From NCBI RefSeq assembly GCF_037975245.1, contig NC_092575.1, positions 17,139,810 to 17,203,809 of the forward strand: DNA of 64,000 bases. The letters run 5' to 3'. The position numbers and the translations under genes were made by a program. The notes under the pieces are model-generated. The model ran no database searches. It saw nothing but the letters and a program-made list of their open reading frames with translations, and was not told the DNA's origin. This DNA comes from Apostichopus japonicus (taxonomy: Eukaryota; Echinodermata; Holothuroidea; Aspidochirotida; Stichopodidae). This document shows, one piece after another, positions 11,399 to 23,399 of the stretch. The stretch's first letter is position 1. Each line of letters starts with the position of its first letter.

Positions 11399-14300
11399 GG
11401 ATACCGTATATATATAAAGATAGATATATGTACAGATTTATTCATGAGGATAAGTTATTGTTTTTCAACTTTCTTTTTTCTTCTCATGAGTGTCTTAATC
11501 TTAACAATAGCCTTGATGTAGAATTGATGCAGGTACCTTTTCCCACTACTTATAGATGTAGTGAACTGAACCATATCTTTTCTTACAATTCTTTGATGGC
11601 AAACAATTTATTAAACATGATAATTTTATATCTATCTACTTAATAAAGTGTGTTGTATGTGTTACTTTCCGTAGACACAGATCAAGAAGTTTGGTGGACA
11701 AATAAATGACTCGGAGAAGGTAGAAAATATCATCCCTGGATCAGTTGTAACTGTAAAAACTGAGAAGGGAACTTACAAGACCAAATCTCTAATCATTACT
11801 CCTGGTCCATGGATATGTAAACTCATGAAACCACTTGGTTTGAATCTTCCCGTTCAGGTAATTAAATCTGTTAACAGTTTGCAACCTGTTTTACTTTGCA
11901 GTATGTTCAAGGTAATAATATATACCAACTTAAAGTCTTGTTCAGAATCCCATAGACTTTTTCGTTGTACTCATAGGAAGTAGTTCTTTTGAATGGACTA
12001 CTTTTTTTTTAATTAAAGAAGGCAATAAAAATATAACATATTCAGTGCAGAAGAAACTGTTGAAAATCAATATGCCTCTGTCGGGGCGTAGCCAAGGGGG
12101 GGGGCGAAGGGGGCAGCCGCCCCCCCCCTTGAGCATATTTTTTAAATTTTGTTTTAATGTTTTTATGATATCGCTAGTATTTTCAAAGAGCAAATGCTAA
12201 GATGCAACTTACAAGGCCTGGGAAGTGCCATTTCCAGCGATCTGGGAGGCATTTTCAGCCAAAATTTTCTTGTACGCTTCGCTTAGATAGTTTGCAATGC
12301 CCTATCTACACTTTTGCCCCTCCCTTGGCAAATTCCTGGCTACGTGCCTGTGCCTCTGTGATGTAAAAATATGAAAACGTTATTGAAAAGTTACATTATT
12401 ATTTGAAGGCTTGTAAATGTGAGGTCAGATGAAATTTCACTTTAGTTGAATAACAAAATATTTGATGATGGTTTTTATGTATGGAGGTCGCTGAAAGCTA
12501 AACAGGAGTTCATATCTCATTTTAGTGTCCTGTATAGTTGTAATCTATGTTGATATCTCATAGTTTAATAAAGCAATACACTTTTTTAGCATTAAATCTG
12601 CTCTGAGATGAATATAACATATTAAAATTGAATTTTATTCAGTTTTAGCTATTGTTTATTTGCATGGCAGGAGATAATGTTAGATTGACAACACATCCAG
12701 CTTGAATGTTCCTGAGTAGGGTACAATATTCAAACAGACGAATTCAGGTTAACCCACTGTTTTATTATTACTTATAACTCAACCCAAACATGTTCTTTTA
12801 ACTTCAGTTCCATGACATTCATCATCATTTGACCCTGTAATTGTAAACATAACATTTGATGCCAAACTTATGTTTGTTGATCAGTTTTGTGAACAGATGA
12901 ACAATTGAAAGTGTTATCAAACGCAATTTAATTGATGCACCTCACTTGTTTTGAGGGTCATTTATCAACAATTGAAAGTGTTATAAAACTACAACCTGCA
13001 CTGATAGCCAAGTGTTTTAACTACCTACAACCAAATAATTTGTACAGTAAGTCCTACAAGTTAAATTTTATTCATGTCTTTGTCATCTTATTTGTTGCAA
13101 GGAGATATCTACCTTAAAATAAACTTAAATGTAAAACAATATTCAACCCTTCCATTATGCTTGTATGTTTTTAAGCATTAAGAAAGCTTAAGACTGTTTT
13201 ATATTTTTGCTTCATAATTTTGCAGGTTGTAAGAAACACTCTATACTTTTGGAAAGAGGAAATACCAGGACAAACCAAAAACTATCCATGTTTCTGTGAC
13301 TATGGCATTGATGTACCAGAGGGATTTACAGAACCTTGCTTCATGTATGGATTTCCAAGTGTAGAGTACAATGGATTGAGAAAGGTGAGGAATTTTGATG
13401 TGTATCAAAAGGGGAGAAATAGACTGAGGGCAAAGGAACTGGAAGGGGATTTAGTGAGGAATCATTTGTACCTTAATTAGTACTTTACCTTTTGTTTGCA
13501 GTAATTCAAACTTCACTTTGAATGTATGAGCTTGATCAACATTGTGAAACAATGAATAAGTGAGTCAAGATTTAAAAGCCCTTGTCCAAGCTAGCCTGAC
13601 AAAATACATAAAAGATGTGAAGCAGAGAGCGATTGAAATTATCTTTGCAGCCAGGGGCGTAGCGAGGAATTTGCCAAGGGAGGGGCGAAGTCTGTACGCA
13701 AACTATCTAATCCTAGCGCCACGATAAGTTGGGGCGGAGCGTACAAGAAAAGTTTGGAGGAAAATGCCTCCTAGACCGCTGGAAATGGCATTTCCCAGGC
13801 CTTTTAAGTTACATCTAAGCATTATTTATATTTTGAAATTACTAGCGATATCATAAAAATATATGCTCAAGGATCGCCTCCTTTGCCCCCATCCCCCCCC
13901 TTGGCTACACGCCTGTTTGCAGCTCAGTTCTAATCAGAATACCGGTTATCCATCGGGCATTAATTGAATTCTGCTGATTAGTTGATGACTTTCAAGAATC
14001 ACCACTGACTACTGCATTCTTCAAAGATCATTCCAACTAGGAAACATCAGTCCCTCAAATAGTGTTGTTTTACAGAGCTCTTGTTTGCAGTTTTATCAGG
14101 TACAGAGCTTTTCCATCCTATTCTATTTGCAGGGATGTGCCCAGGATTTCCTGAGTGCCGGGTATACTGATCGCCGTCCTGGGGGAGGGGTCTAAGATTT
14201 TTGAAGGTGCTCAGATGCCAAATGCTGGCACTTGTGTAGCATTGAAGCACATACACTAGTTTTGCTAATAATTTACAATTTTTTATTTTTTTTAGTGAAA

Positions 14301-17300
14301 TGTATTACGTACCTGGTAAAAGTTATTAGTTTGTTTTCAAAGAGATTTTACAAGGGACCGATTGAGAGCCGTAAGTAATGTTTCTCACATGCGTAACTGA
14401 TGCATTATTAGTCTGTAAGATTTTGGCATAGACTAGGCACAATTTATGTTGAATATATTGTTAGAAATGTCGGGATTTTAGATGTAAATAGTGCTGGGCG
14501 CGATTCACGATTTTTAAGACAGTGCTGGGCGGTAATTTTTAGTGCTGGGCGCGGCCGCCCAGTACCGCCCAGCGTGGGCACATCCCTGTATTTGTATTGA
14601 ATTCTCTATCTACTTTGCATTCAGTTTGGTATTCACCAGGGTACAGAGGTGGATCCAGATGAACGAGACATCACTGATGCTGACAAGCCTGAAGAGATTA
14701 AATTTTTGATGAATTATATGAAAAACCGATATCCGGGTTACAGAAAGAATTCTGAACCTGCTATCATTGAGAAGTGCTTGTACTCGGTAAGTATACTATG
14801 CAATACCGTCTTCATAGTGGAAGCGGTATAAACAACAATTAAAGGGTGTGAAGACTAGCGCAAAAAGAAATGTCTAATGCCGGTAATCTGACCTAGTTTC
14901 GAATGAGGTGTAACAGAAGTGTTAGACACCACCATCGATCCCAGAAAATACACACACAGCTTGCTATACCACCGTCGGTAATAAGACACTAGTGTACAGT
15001 CAGTACATACAGCTGCGGTCAATACCCACAGCATGAACATCTCAGGTCCAGCTAAAGATAACAAGGTATCACGTTTCATACTGTCTGCATTTTGTAGCGA
15101 CAAGAAAAACACTTCACAATGGAGGGACAGTTGAGTCAGACATTAAATTAATATGGAATAAGAACTTAAGCAGGCTAATTGTTGGCAAACCAAAATCATA
15201 TTATAAAATTCCCTTAAATTCCAAGTATTGAAAACAAAATGCGTTTGTGGGTTTTAACACAGAAATATTTCTCTGTTTGCTGCATACCCTCTCGTTACTT
15301 TCCTTCATCCCACCTCATCCAGTTTGTACTTATATGCAAGCTAAACAGAAGTAGGGGCCGGGGGGGGGGGGGGTGGTGGATGGTGGATCAGATCTGCTTT
15401 ATGTTCCAATGTAATGTTGTATTCCTTTAATAATCTTGTAGCTGCCTTCTTTAATTCTAAACTTTTATGTATTAAATGTAGCATAGATTTTAATTTTCAA
15501 TTAAGACATAAAAGTTTCTTTTTTTGCCCCCTGGAAGCTGTTTCTGAAGTTTTATTTAAACTCTGTTCCATTAACTTCTCTTGGCACGTGATCATTCTGA
15601 TATAAAATATTTGCATTTGTAATTTAATCTTTGAAGATATTTCTACCTGCATGACAGAATATTCATAGCTGCATTGTTATGGTTTAATAATACAATTTGT
15701 GAGATGTTTGATTTATCTCATACTTGTATCATGTAAACCACATTCAAAGTGTAAACATCAGGTTTTTGCTGTGTCATTCTAGAAAAGCTAACAAGTGGGT
15801 TTCAATGGTAGGATTGACCTTTGGGTTGAGGCAGTTTGGAATGCAAGCTTGTGAGGGTTGGAACATTTTTGTATCAACTAATCTAGGATTGTCTTAATAA
15901 AACAATATCTAATTATCTTGAGACAAAACTTGACAAACACTTTATTGAATCAGGAATTCAACAAAGATAGAACTATAATTTGCTGCATCATTCTAATCAG
16001 TTGTGTGTGCAAGTGGGAGGGGGGGGGGGGGGTAACAGGGGGTCATGACCCCACTTCCTTGGCCAATCAGGGGAAAGAGTTCAGTATTTATTATCACAAA
16101 CTTGAGTTGAGACTGTACTATGGACTAAATATACTGTTGAATGCACCATTTGAGGTCTAACCTTTGAACGTTTTCTACGTTTTGCTGAGTTTTATTCAGC
16201 AAAAACCTATGTGTCAACCCCCTCTTTCATTAAAACTTTTGACCTACAGACAGCCTGTCTATAAAGGTTCGTACCAAACTAAGTCTGGGAAATTGGAATT
16301 TACTCCCTTACTACTCTTTTCCTTTAAGGATAGCCTCTCAGGGGTAGAAGAGAGTAACCACTCCAATGTAGTGCAAATCCATTTGCAAAAGGAGTTACCT
16401 AGGGAACATAGGAAGATATAATTGCATATGTTACTGTTAATTATTAAGTTTGATATGTCTTCATGTAAAAAATCGTAGAAAGTACACCACTGGTAATATG
16501 TGTGATACTATATGATTATTAGATTTTTGAACTACATAAAAAACAAAGTAGGACCTAACAGATAGGGCCCTAAAATTTGTTTTTAAGGAATTATAGCCCT
16601 GATTTGATATGATAAAATTTGCATCTCTTTATTTTCAGTTAACGCCTGACCAAGACTTTATCATTGACACATTGCCAGGTTATCCAAACATTTCCTTTGG
16701 CTGTGGTTTCTCTGGTAAGAATTTTTCTGTCCTAATATTATTACATATTAAAACAATGTTAAAACTAACGAGCATAGATCATCATGCAATTAAGGTTGTT
16801 AATGGAGTGTCTAGTCTATGAAACATTCATTCAACTAGCTCATAAAGTTTATGGTGATTGGATGTGGATGTTTGTGATATTGCATTAATATATTGTTAAT
16901 ATACTTACTCTATAACCATTGATGTATGAAGTCCCTTTATAAATTACAAAGTATATTATGTTTCTTCCCATTTGGTTTGATCTGATTATTTTCAATGTTA
17001 TTATTACTTATGATTTCTTACTGAGCTAGTGTATGTGTATTTCATAATAAAAAGAAAATGGATTAGGATATATTTGCTTGAATAAATTTAAATTGACACC
17101 TATTAGTCAAATTTTAATACTTGTGGACAATTTATAGTTAAATACATTGGTATTGCCCGATTTCATGGCACTATGTATGATATGTGTGTGTTGTACCTAT
17201 CAGTTGTGGAATATAGTTAAGAGAAGGAGAGCAACAAATAAAAGGTTTAACAAACATCAGTTGTCCCCAAGTTATAAAAGATGTGTATTTTCAAGGATAC

Positions 17301-17631
17301 TTTGCCAAACTTCATGCATCATATCGTTTATTGTATGCAACGGAGCAATAATGATTATGGTTAGACATTTGTTAAATGCGTATTTGATTGTTTATATTTT
17401 GGATGATTTAGCATTTTTATTATTTATATATTTATTCAAGGATGTAACCCATTGTTTCATGTTCTTATTGTTTTGTTGTTTTTTGAACATAACCTGATAG
17501 GTCATGGATTCAAAATGGCTCCAGTTACTGGGAGAGTCCTCGGAGAGATGGCTCTAGGAGAGAAGGTCTCGTATGATGTTTCATCCTTAAGCATGAAGAG
17601 ATTCCCTGGTGTTATTGCTTCCAAATATTGA
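7451..17631 (+). CDS. PIPOX: Peroxisomal sarcosine/L-pipecolate oxidase-like flavoenzyme, copy 1 (complete, 8 coding exons)
   Basis: Exons 7451-7546, 9265-9413, 10225-10441, 11675-11857, 13226-13384, 14625-14786, 16639-16714 and 17501-17631 join in frame to 390 codons plus stop, the length of vertebrate PIPOX. All introns are GT-AG. Landmarks in order: Rossmann FAD motif VIGGGIVGSSAAYHLS (residues 6-21); GSSHGPGRIYR, holding the His and Arg matching flavin/substrate-site residues of monomeric sarcosine oxidase; GLRK joined to FGIH across intron 5, giving the oxygen-activating Lys and the His four residues later; IEKCLYS with the Cys expected to hold FAD covalently; and CGFSGHGFKMAP near the C-terminus. 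The family oxidises sarcosine or L-pipecolate with O2, giving H2O2, in peroxisomes. The protein ends SKY, a non-standard version of the SKL-type peroxisomal signal. An acceptor just 5' of the ATG implies an upstream non-coding exon. Which amine is preferred cannot be told. Confidence 0.93.
9265..9413 (+). CDS. PIPOX: PIPOX-like copy 1, exon 2
   Basis: Begins FNLPTTRGSSHG after acceptor ttctgttag and ends in phase 2 before gtaagt. Carries the conserved active-site His and Arg of GSSHGPGR. Confidence 0.92.
9587..9660. repeat. 25-bp tandem repeat in PIPOX copy 1 intron 2
   Basis: Three copies of ctggaacagtctgttttgag plus tcggt, the last slightly changed. Intronic. Confidence 0.9.
10225..10441 (+). 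CDS. PIPOX: PIPOX-like copy 1, exon 3
   Basis: Acceptor cttcatag; reads KLGMLVIDKPPF through ADKALECLR; donor gtacgg; phase 2 in, phase 0 out. Confidence 0.92.
10490..11343 (+). repeat. Two tandem copies of a tRNA-headed SINE (family B) in intron 3
   Basis: A unit of about 370 bases occurs twice (about 10490-10858 and 10864-11343). Each has a tRNA-like promoter: A-box-like cctagttggttagg and B-box gggttcgaatcc, at 10737-10794 and 11224-11294. Each ends with ggctggaagttttt, cactgttctggattt. The second copy is interrupted by an AT-rich insertion at about 11027-11116. Confidence 0.75.
11037..11456. repeat. Inverted repeat enclosing the second SINE head
   Basis: acttatcctcatgaataaat at 11037 is matched by its reverse complement at 11437-11456, each next to (at)n runs (11085-11116 and 11364-11396). 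The arms enclose a tRNA-like SINE head, so a transcript could fold into a long hairpin. Confidence 0.8.
11675..11857 (+). CDS. PIPOX: PIPOX-like copy 1, exon 4
   Basis: 61 residues from TQIKKFGGQIND to GLNLPVQ, with the conserved LIITPGPWICKL turn near the flavin domain. Acceptor tttccgtag, donor gtaatt. Confidence 0.92.
12081..12350. mobile_element. Short hAT-like element (GGGGCGTAGCCA family) in intron 4
   Basis: Ends tcggggcgtagccaag and tggctacgtgcctg are imperfect inverted repeats, flanked by a perfect 8-bp duplication tgcctctg at 12073-12080 and 12351-12358. 270 bases, no coding capacity. Confidence 0.88.
13226..13384 (+). CDS. PIPOX: PIPOX-like copy 1, exon 5
   Basis: 53 residues, VVRNTLYFWKEE to YNGLRK; acceptor ttttgcag, donor gtgagg. 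The last codon is the Lys matching the oxygen-activating Lys of sarcosine oxidase. Confidence 0.92.
13652..13915. mobile_element. Short hAT-like element (GGGGCGTAGCCA family) in intron 5
   Basis: Ends caggggcgtagcgagg and ttggctacacgcctg, flanked by perfect 8-bp duplication tttgcagc at 13644-13651 and 13916-13923. Interior resembles that of 12081-12350 in opposite orientation. Confidence 0.88.
14130..14588. mobile_element. Short DNA transposon with 14-bp perfect ends in intron 5
   Basis: CAGGGATGTGCCCA at the left is matched perfectly by TGGGCACATCCCTG at the right. Flanks share tatttg, so the target duplication is imperfect or shorter. The right part repeats agtgctgggcg. It ends only 36 bases before exon 6. 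Confidence 0.8.
14625..14786 (+). CDS. PIPOX: PIPOX-like copy 1, exon 6
   Basis: 54 residues, FGIHQGTEVDPDERD to IEKCLYS; acceptor gcattcag, donor gtaagt. Holds the presumed covalent-FAD Cys. Confidence 0.92.
14843..15115 (+). mobile_element. Fragment of TTAA-targeting element in intron 6
   Basis: Begins right after ttaa with agggtgtgaagactagcgc, and is related along its length to the intact element at 50519-50853. The right terminus is not recognisable. Confidence 0.6.
16639..16714 (+). CDS. PIPOX: PIPOX-like copy 1, exon 7
   Basis: Reads LTPDQDFIIDTLPGYPN and on to CGFS; acceptor attttcag, donor gtaaga, phase 1 out. Confidence 0.92.
17501..17631 (+). CDS. PIPOX: PIPOX-like copy 1, exon 8 (terminal)
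   Basis: Reads GHGFKMAPVTGRVLGEMALG and ends ...VIASKY then TGA; acceptor aacctgatag. Confidence 0.92.
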
Positions 17632-18825
17632 GAAGAATCTTGGCAAAGAACGGTAATTTTAAAAGTTAAACGGTGTCAAAAATTGTCACATTGGGGATTA
17701 AATAATGATACTCTGATTGATAACGTTTATCATGCATTTATATTACCCTTTGTAATATATGTTAATGAAAGCAGCAGGTTTTTTTATCACAGTAAATATT
17801 CCACCGCTCACAGAAATTCCTCAGGGTACCTGAGCTGCAATGTTCAAAAAGTATTATTGTCTTTAAAAACAGTTTTTATTTCCAACGTGCTTCTAATAAT
17901 ATTATATAATATAAAAACAGGTCATTTGCCAAAGAGAACTTGTGTTTTTTAGTTTAAAGTTTCAGAACTTAAGTATTTAAATGATTTTTTGTTGAGCAAG
18001 CCTTTCTCCTCTGGGGTTATTTCTCAAGCTCCATTGTGAATGTCTGATTCAGTTGTGAAGATGTTCACATTACAAACTCATTCAGAGTATAAATACTACC
18101 CCAGGTAGAAAAAGTATATGTAGAAAAAAAGCAGTATTTTTTCATACAAAATTCTAATGTAAATAAGTATCAAATGGTATTAAAAAAGTACTGAAATAAG
18201 TGATACTAAAGTATTACTATAAATTTATCTAGACAATGTTAGCATTTCCAAATGTGGAGAAGAGTGTTCAAAGATATGCTGATTTATCTGCAGTGTGCTA
18301 TGTTACAAAATCTGTGAAAATAATTGCCATGATCAATTTTACAGATTAGTTTCAATTCAACATTAATAGATGTTGCTTAAATACGAATTCAAACGAATGA
18401 CATCTGAGCTGTTTACATATTTTTTTAAAGTAATTGGTCATGTATTTATTGAAAGTTTTGTGCCAATTTTCTAATTATTATTAAACGAAATCTTACACAC
18501 ATTACCGTTTAGTTAACCTGCGATGCCTCATATTGAATGAGCATTTAAAGCAAACACCCAAAACAACTGCTCGAAATAAGAATTGTAATTAATCAGATAT
18601 AAAGACATCATTCAAGATTAGTCAGACATACAGATATATTGTTTAAGTAACTAATAATTTCGTCCATGTGAATGTCAGCATTAATCCATGTAAAATTCAT
18701 TAAGAAAACTTAAATCTTTTAACTTTTACTTCATTATTTGAGTAAGACTTTGTTTTGTCAAATTATTGAACCACAATTTCATCAAACTTACCTACTGTAA
18801 CCACATGATCATGACGGAAGCTATA
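17632..18825. other. 3' flank of PIPOX copy 1, AT-rich, no gene seen
   Basis: Presumed 3' UTR and intergenic sequence. Several aataaa-like signals are possible but none stands out. No supported coding exon. Confidence 0.45.
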
Positions 18826-19044
18826 GGCTTGTTAGCCCAGTGGTTAACGCCGGTGCCTTTCAATCATAAGGTCCCCAGTTCGAGTCACTCCATGATTAAT
18901 GTATGTCGTCCAGTTTACAGAGTTGTTGACAATTTATGATCATGGACGTTAAATATGAATCTAAGAGACTGACTTCGGTCAGCTCGCGGCTTTGATAAGC
19001 CAATGATGGCTTCTTCGCGAGTTCCTGCTTGCAGGAGGATCTAA
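18826..19044 (+). repeat. tRNA-derived SINE (family A)
   Basis: Same head (cagtggttaacgccggtgcc, ttcgagtcactcc) and body as 1206-1462, but lacks a long (cata)n tail and ends gcaggaggatctaa. Confidence 0.85.
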
Positions 19045-19811
19045 CCCACAATACGAGACCCAAGGAATGGGAATGTATACCTGCAAAACATGATCTTGGT
19101 TAAAGATTGAGTAAAGATCTCATTCTGTGTCAAATAAAAAGCCGGCATTCTGTCACTGTTTAACTACTCAGTGAACAGTGAAAAGATGTGGCAGCTCACA
19201 GACATGAATTTACAACACTAATTTACAAGACTGATACCAAGTATCAATTTTTTCCTAATGGATGGAAAAATGTGACCAGTTTTTAGTTTTTAATTACACC
19301 GTTCGTTTTTCATATCTCTTTTCTTTTTGCTGTCTTTTCTTGTTATTCTCCTTCTTTTATTTTATCGTCTTGCATTCCCGGCATACAGCTTTAAAGTTGA
19401 CATTGTAATGAATCTATAGCAATGAAATACAATCTTTATTGGTGGATTGATTAATTATTCATATGGTTAGAGTTTTATTAAGTCAACTAATACTGATCAC
19501 CGAAGAAATCAATATATGTTATTTTTAACAATTTAAAATTTTTAAGAAAAGTCACCCAAGGACGATTTTATATATATTATTCAAGTAAAGCGTAGAACTT
19601 GAAAGGAATATTGTATAATATTTTTTTTTTTTTGATACGCTATTTAATCATAAGTCGCAAAGCCACTGCAATAGTAGCAATAAATATTTGAAATATTTGA
19701 ACAGTAATTAATATGCTTATTGTTTGCTTCACATATTGTATTTGAAACAAAGCAGCTCATTGATGAGCATGAAATTCGGAATTAAGCTCTTCGTGTTATT
19801 GTGTGATGTTG

Positions 19812-20552
19812 ACAAGGGCGGCGGAAGCACTTTTAATCTGGGGGGGGGGGCACCAACGTCGAAGGGCACTTTGCAGAAATTCGATTGGACTGATGCAGCC
19901 TGATATTTAGTACCCTTTATAACTCTTATTGTATTATCTTATTTGCGAATACACATCACTCCATCAACGCCAACCCCCCCCCCCCCCCCACCTCAAGTAA
20001 ACAATGCATACTAGCACTGCAATATCCAATGTGCAAATTGGGAAATTGGAAAATCATTATAAAGTCCAAGTCCCTGCACACGCGATCGATACATGCATGA
20101 AAGCAAATGAAATATGTCAAAATACTGAAAGAAAAATAATTTTCTATGTGTTTTTCAATGGTTAAACTGATATTATTATTATCATTATTATTGTAACGAC
20201 TTTCCCAATAATTCTAACCAATTTGGAAGGGTTATAACACGGCAAATGATTGTATGTTATTGGCTTGCGATGTAATAACCAACGTATGCCTATATGATAT
20301 GCATATTAAGATGTTGAATATTTTTCGGGCAAGTCGTTACAGCCCCCCCCCCCCAAATCATATTGGGCTCCTACGCATGTGGTAGTAAACATTTAAAACT
20401 TCCCGAAATATTTCATTCGACTTGGTTTCGCTTTGTAAACTCTTTATTTATTTAGAAATTTTTATGTAGAAAAAGGGCGCATTTTTAACCAGAGGAAAAG
20501 TGGGGGGCACGTGCCCCCTGTGCCCCCCCCGGTTCCGATGGGTTCCCCTTGG
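19812..20552. mobile_element. hAT-like element (CAAGGGCGGCGGAA family), decayed, with nested insertion
   Basis: Left end caagggcggcggaagcac is intact. The right end ggttccgatgggttcccctt is decayed. Flanks gatgttga and ggtgttga match at 7 of 8 bases. The middle differs from the relatives at 2159 and 22204 because other sequence, including 20193-20340, lies inside it. Confidence 0.7.
20193..20340. mobile_element. Nested small inverted-repeat element
   Basis: gtaacgactttccc at the left and gggcaagtcgttac at the right form terminal inverted repeats of at least 10 bases enclosing 148 bases. It lies inside the decayed element at 19812-20552. Confidence 0.6.
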
Positions 20553-20919
20553 GTGTTGACTGGTTCTGATGTAGTTACTTTGTATGTAAATAACTGCATC
20601 AGTTGTTATGATTATTAATGAATATGAATAGTATTGGAAAGGCTTTGAGCCAGTTGGAACAATTATTTTGATGCTTAGTACCACTCTCTATTGTATTTTC
20701 AAACCACGCTTCAAAGTAGCTGATCTGATAAATATGAATATTTCAGAACATTTATCTAATAGAAGTTGGATATTCATATTGCTCGGTAGGTGTCATTAAT
20801 CTGTCTAGCTAGAATGGTTTGGCAGCTTAATAAAGTGAGTTACAATTCTCACGCAGACCCCTCCCCCACCCCCAGCACCCTCCATTATCACTCTCATTAA
20901 CAACGAAACATAATTCCAG

Positions 20920-21138
20920 GACGCCGTAGCTAAGTTTATAAAAGGTGCATGGAGCTATTTACCCGATCGTCCAAGAGCCGTAGTTGGAGTCCTAATCTAC
21001 GGCTATGGATCGTCTGCGTCCACAAACTACACCAAACCCATGACCCATGATATTCCAGGAGGACTGAGCCACGACCCACTGCAAACCCCCACCTCGCAGA
21101 ATCGGTGCTCAGATTGTATCACACCAAATTTTGGATAG
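20920..21138 (+). CDS. Candidate orphan exon, weakly similar in style to IgGFc-binding-type N-terminal domains
   Basis: After a plausible acceptor (cataattccag) an open frame of 72 codons runs to TAG. It contains AVVGVLIYGYGSSASTNY, reminiscent of the VGVLIYGYG-like strand seen in IgGFc-binding-protein N-terminal domains of invertebrates. That is pattern memory only, and no partner exons were found nearby. Could be the last exon of a gene whose other exons lie elsewhere, a gene relic, or chance. Confidence 0.25.
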   Translation, partial: DAVAKFIKGAWSYLPDRPRAVVGVLIYGYGSSASTNYTKPMTHDIPGGLSHDPLQTPTSQNRCSDCITPNFG

Positions 21139-21479
21139 TGGACTTAATATTAAATCAAAATTGCTTAATCGATCTCCGTCGACAAGCTTCGAAACTGTAG
21201 ATAAATTTCCCCATAGCTGGATGATATGCCACGACCCACGAACCTGCTTCACCATCCACTTTTGGGTCGCACCCATAAAGTTTATAGACCCTCGAAGTAC
21301 GCCATGAAGACCTGGATCTTCGTGCGCTTTCACTCTATACTCTACCCAACTCTACGTCTCTATACTCTATCTCGTTGGATTGTACACCGCGATGCTAAGA
21401 CGTAATTTATCCCCTTCATGGCCTGAATCATATTAGCTCATTGACTGGACTGCACCTTCACGACAGCAGTAAACACATG

Positions 21480-21819
21480 CAGTGGCGTAGGAAGGTACTT
21501 TTGAGTGGGGGGGGGGCTGAAGACTGATGGCCGGCCTGGGGGAGGGGTCTAAGGAATTTTTTGCATTTCCAGGTAGCCTCAGATGCAATTTGGTGCAATA
21601 TAGCACACTTCAACACCCACTCCATTTTGTAAACTTAATTTTGTATTTTCAACTGGCCTTAGATGCAATTTGGTGCTCCAAATGAGATTTTTTTTCTCAT
21701 TTGGAAATGAAAAAGGGGTTTTCTGACTTGCGAACCGGGGGGCGGAATGATACTTCCGCCCCTCCACATTTTTCACTGGGGGGCTGGCGCCCCCCAGCCC
21801 CCCGGTTCCTACGCCCTTG
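21480..21819. mobile_element. Short hAT-like element (CAGTGGCGTAGGAA family)
   Basis: Ends cagtggcgtaggaa and ttcctacgcccttg are near-perfect inverted repeats, flanked by a perfect 8-bp duplication aacacatg (21472-21479, 21820-21827). 340 bases. Siblings at 31317-31685, 58477-58856 and, reversed and truncated, at 39665-39915. Confidence 0.9.
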
Positions 21820-22203
21820 AACACATGCCTATGCAAGATCACATGGCTTCATCTAATCCTATTAAAAATAGCTATTTAATACGTACCACCAAGTTTTCCC
21901 TGTAAATTGCATTAACAATGAACATGTCATTGAAATAAGGAAATTGGTAGGCTAAAATATGGAAATGTTAAAGACATGTTTTACGATATTTTGTTCTCAT
22001 CGCCGTTCTGAGTGTAAATAACACCATATTTGATAAGCAATTTCCCCTCCAGTGAATCACTTTGCCCACCATGTTAATTGAGGTCGCTCATTACCCACCC
22101 AGTAAAATATTTTGCCCTCAAATGTTTAATTCAGAGATATTTGCACAAAAACAACAAACCAAGCTTGAAGTATGATAATTTATTAAATGTCGACATCAAG
22201 GGC

Positions 22204-22836
22204 GGCGGAAGCACTTTTAATCTGGGGGGGGGGGGGGCACCGACATCAAAGGGCACTTTGCAGAAATTCGATTGGACTGATGCCTTATATTTAGTACCCT
22301 TTATAACTCTTATTGTATTATCTTATTTGCGTATACACATCACTCCATCAACCCCCCCCCCCCCTCCTCAAGATATGCATACTAGCACTGCAATATCCAA
22401 TGTGCAAATTGGGAAACAAGGAACAAGTTTTCTTTTGAGACAAAAATCATGCTAGTTGCTAATGTAGGAGTCTTCCGAATTAGAGTTTACTTCTTGTCAA
22501 TATCTTAACAAATTTTTTTCCATTTGAAATAGCTTTGAGTTTGACCCACAGAAATTCATTAAAAGTCAGGGGCGTAGCCAGGATTTGCAAAGTTGTATGC
22601 ACGACTATCTGAGCGGAGCGCCACCATCGGTTGGCGCGGAGCGTACAAGAATTTATTTTGTTTTACAAACCCCTCATATGGCTGGAAACGGCCCTTCCCG
22701 AATGTTCATTATGGTTCCCTGGCCTCTTGCTAACTTGAGACACCTCCATTTTTATGTAGAAAAAGGGCACATTTTTAACCCGAGGAAAAGTGGGGGGCAC
22801 GTGCCCCCTGTGCCCCCCGCTTCCGCCGCCCTTGAA
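22204..22836. mobile_element. hAT-like element (CAAGGGCGGCGGAA family)
   Basis: Left end caagggcggcggaagcac, right end cttccgccgcccttg; interior collinear with 2159-2806. A possible duplication aatgtcg lies in both flanks, offset by three bases on the left. Confidence 0.8.
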
Positions 22837-23036
22837 TGTCGTATTATATAGGTCAACGGTATATCATTAGCGTTTTTGTGATAAGTGAACTTGGCTAACT
22901 GTAGCTATAGGCTATATAGTATATATTATCCTGGGTAATAATAAGTTTGACTTGATTGCTCCTTTTTGCCTTAAAACATATCATGAGCAGTGTTTTGTTG
23001 AATGATGTTGAAATCACTATTATTTATTATTTAAGG

Positions 23037-23393
23037 TTTACAGTCTTGTCCAAGGCCCTCTCACACTCCTTTACAACTTAGCCCTGGTCATCGGTAACAT
23101 GTCACGCCTACACACCAAAGTGTGCACAATTCAATCAATCTCTCCTGGAGCACCATAGTGCACCACAACCACGTGAGTTACCATGGGGACTCCCTATAGG
23201 GTGTAGCCACAAACTGGCGCACGCAACTATATTTACAAGTTACCTCACAAGTCCCCATTTATACACCTGGGTGAAGAGAGGCAATGGAGGATAAAGTGCC
23301 TTGCCCGAGGACACAACGCAATGATCTGGTCAGAACTCGAACCTGTAATCCTTAGATCACAAGTAACTACTTGACCACAACGCCCTCTCTATT
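23037..23393 (-). repeat. tRNA-derived SINE of a widespread deuterostome type, minus strand
   Basis: Reverse complement begins agagggcgttgtggtcaag with B-box ggttcgagttc, then gtcctcgggcaaggcacttt and cacccaggtgtataaatggg, a core seen in many invertebrate deuterostome SINEs. Confidence 0.8.
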
Positions 23394-23399
23394 ATGGTA

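Noticed and set aside
17147-17497. 116-codon hydrophobic open frame
   Set aside because: Lies in AT-rich intron 7 of PIPOX copy 1 next to exon 8; no domain, and AT-rich DNA readily gives hydrophobic frames.
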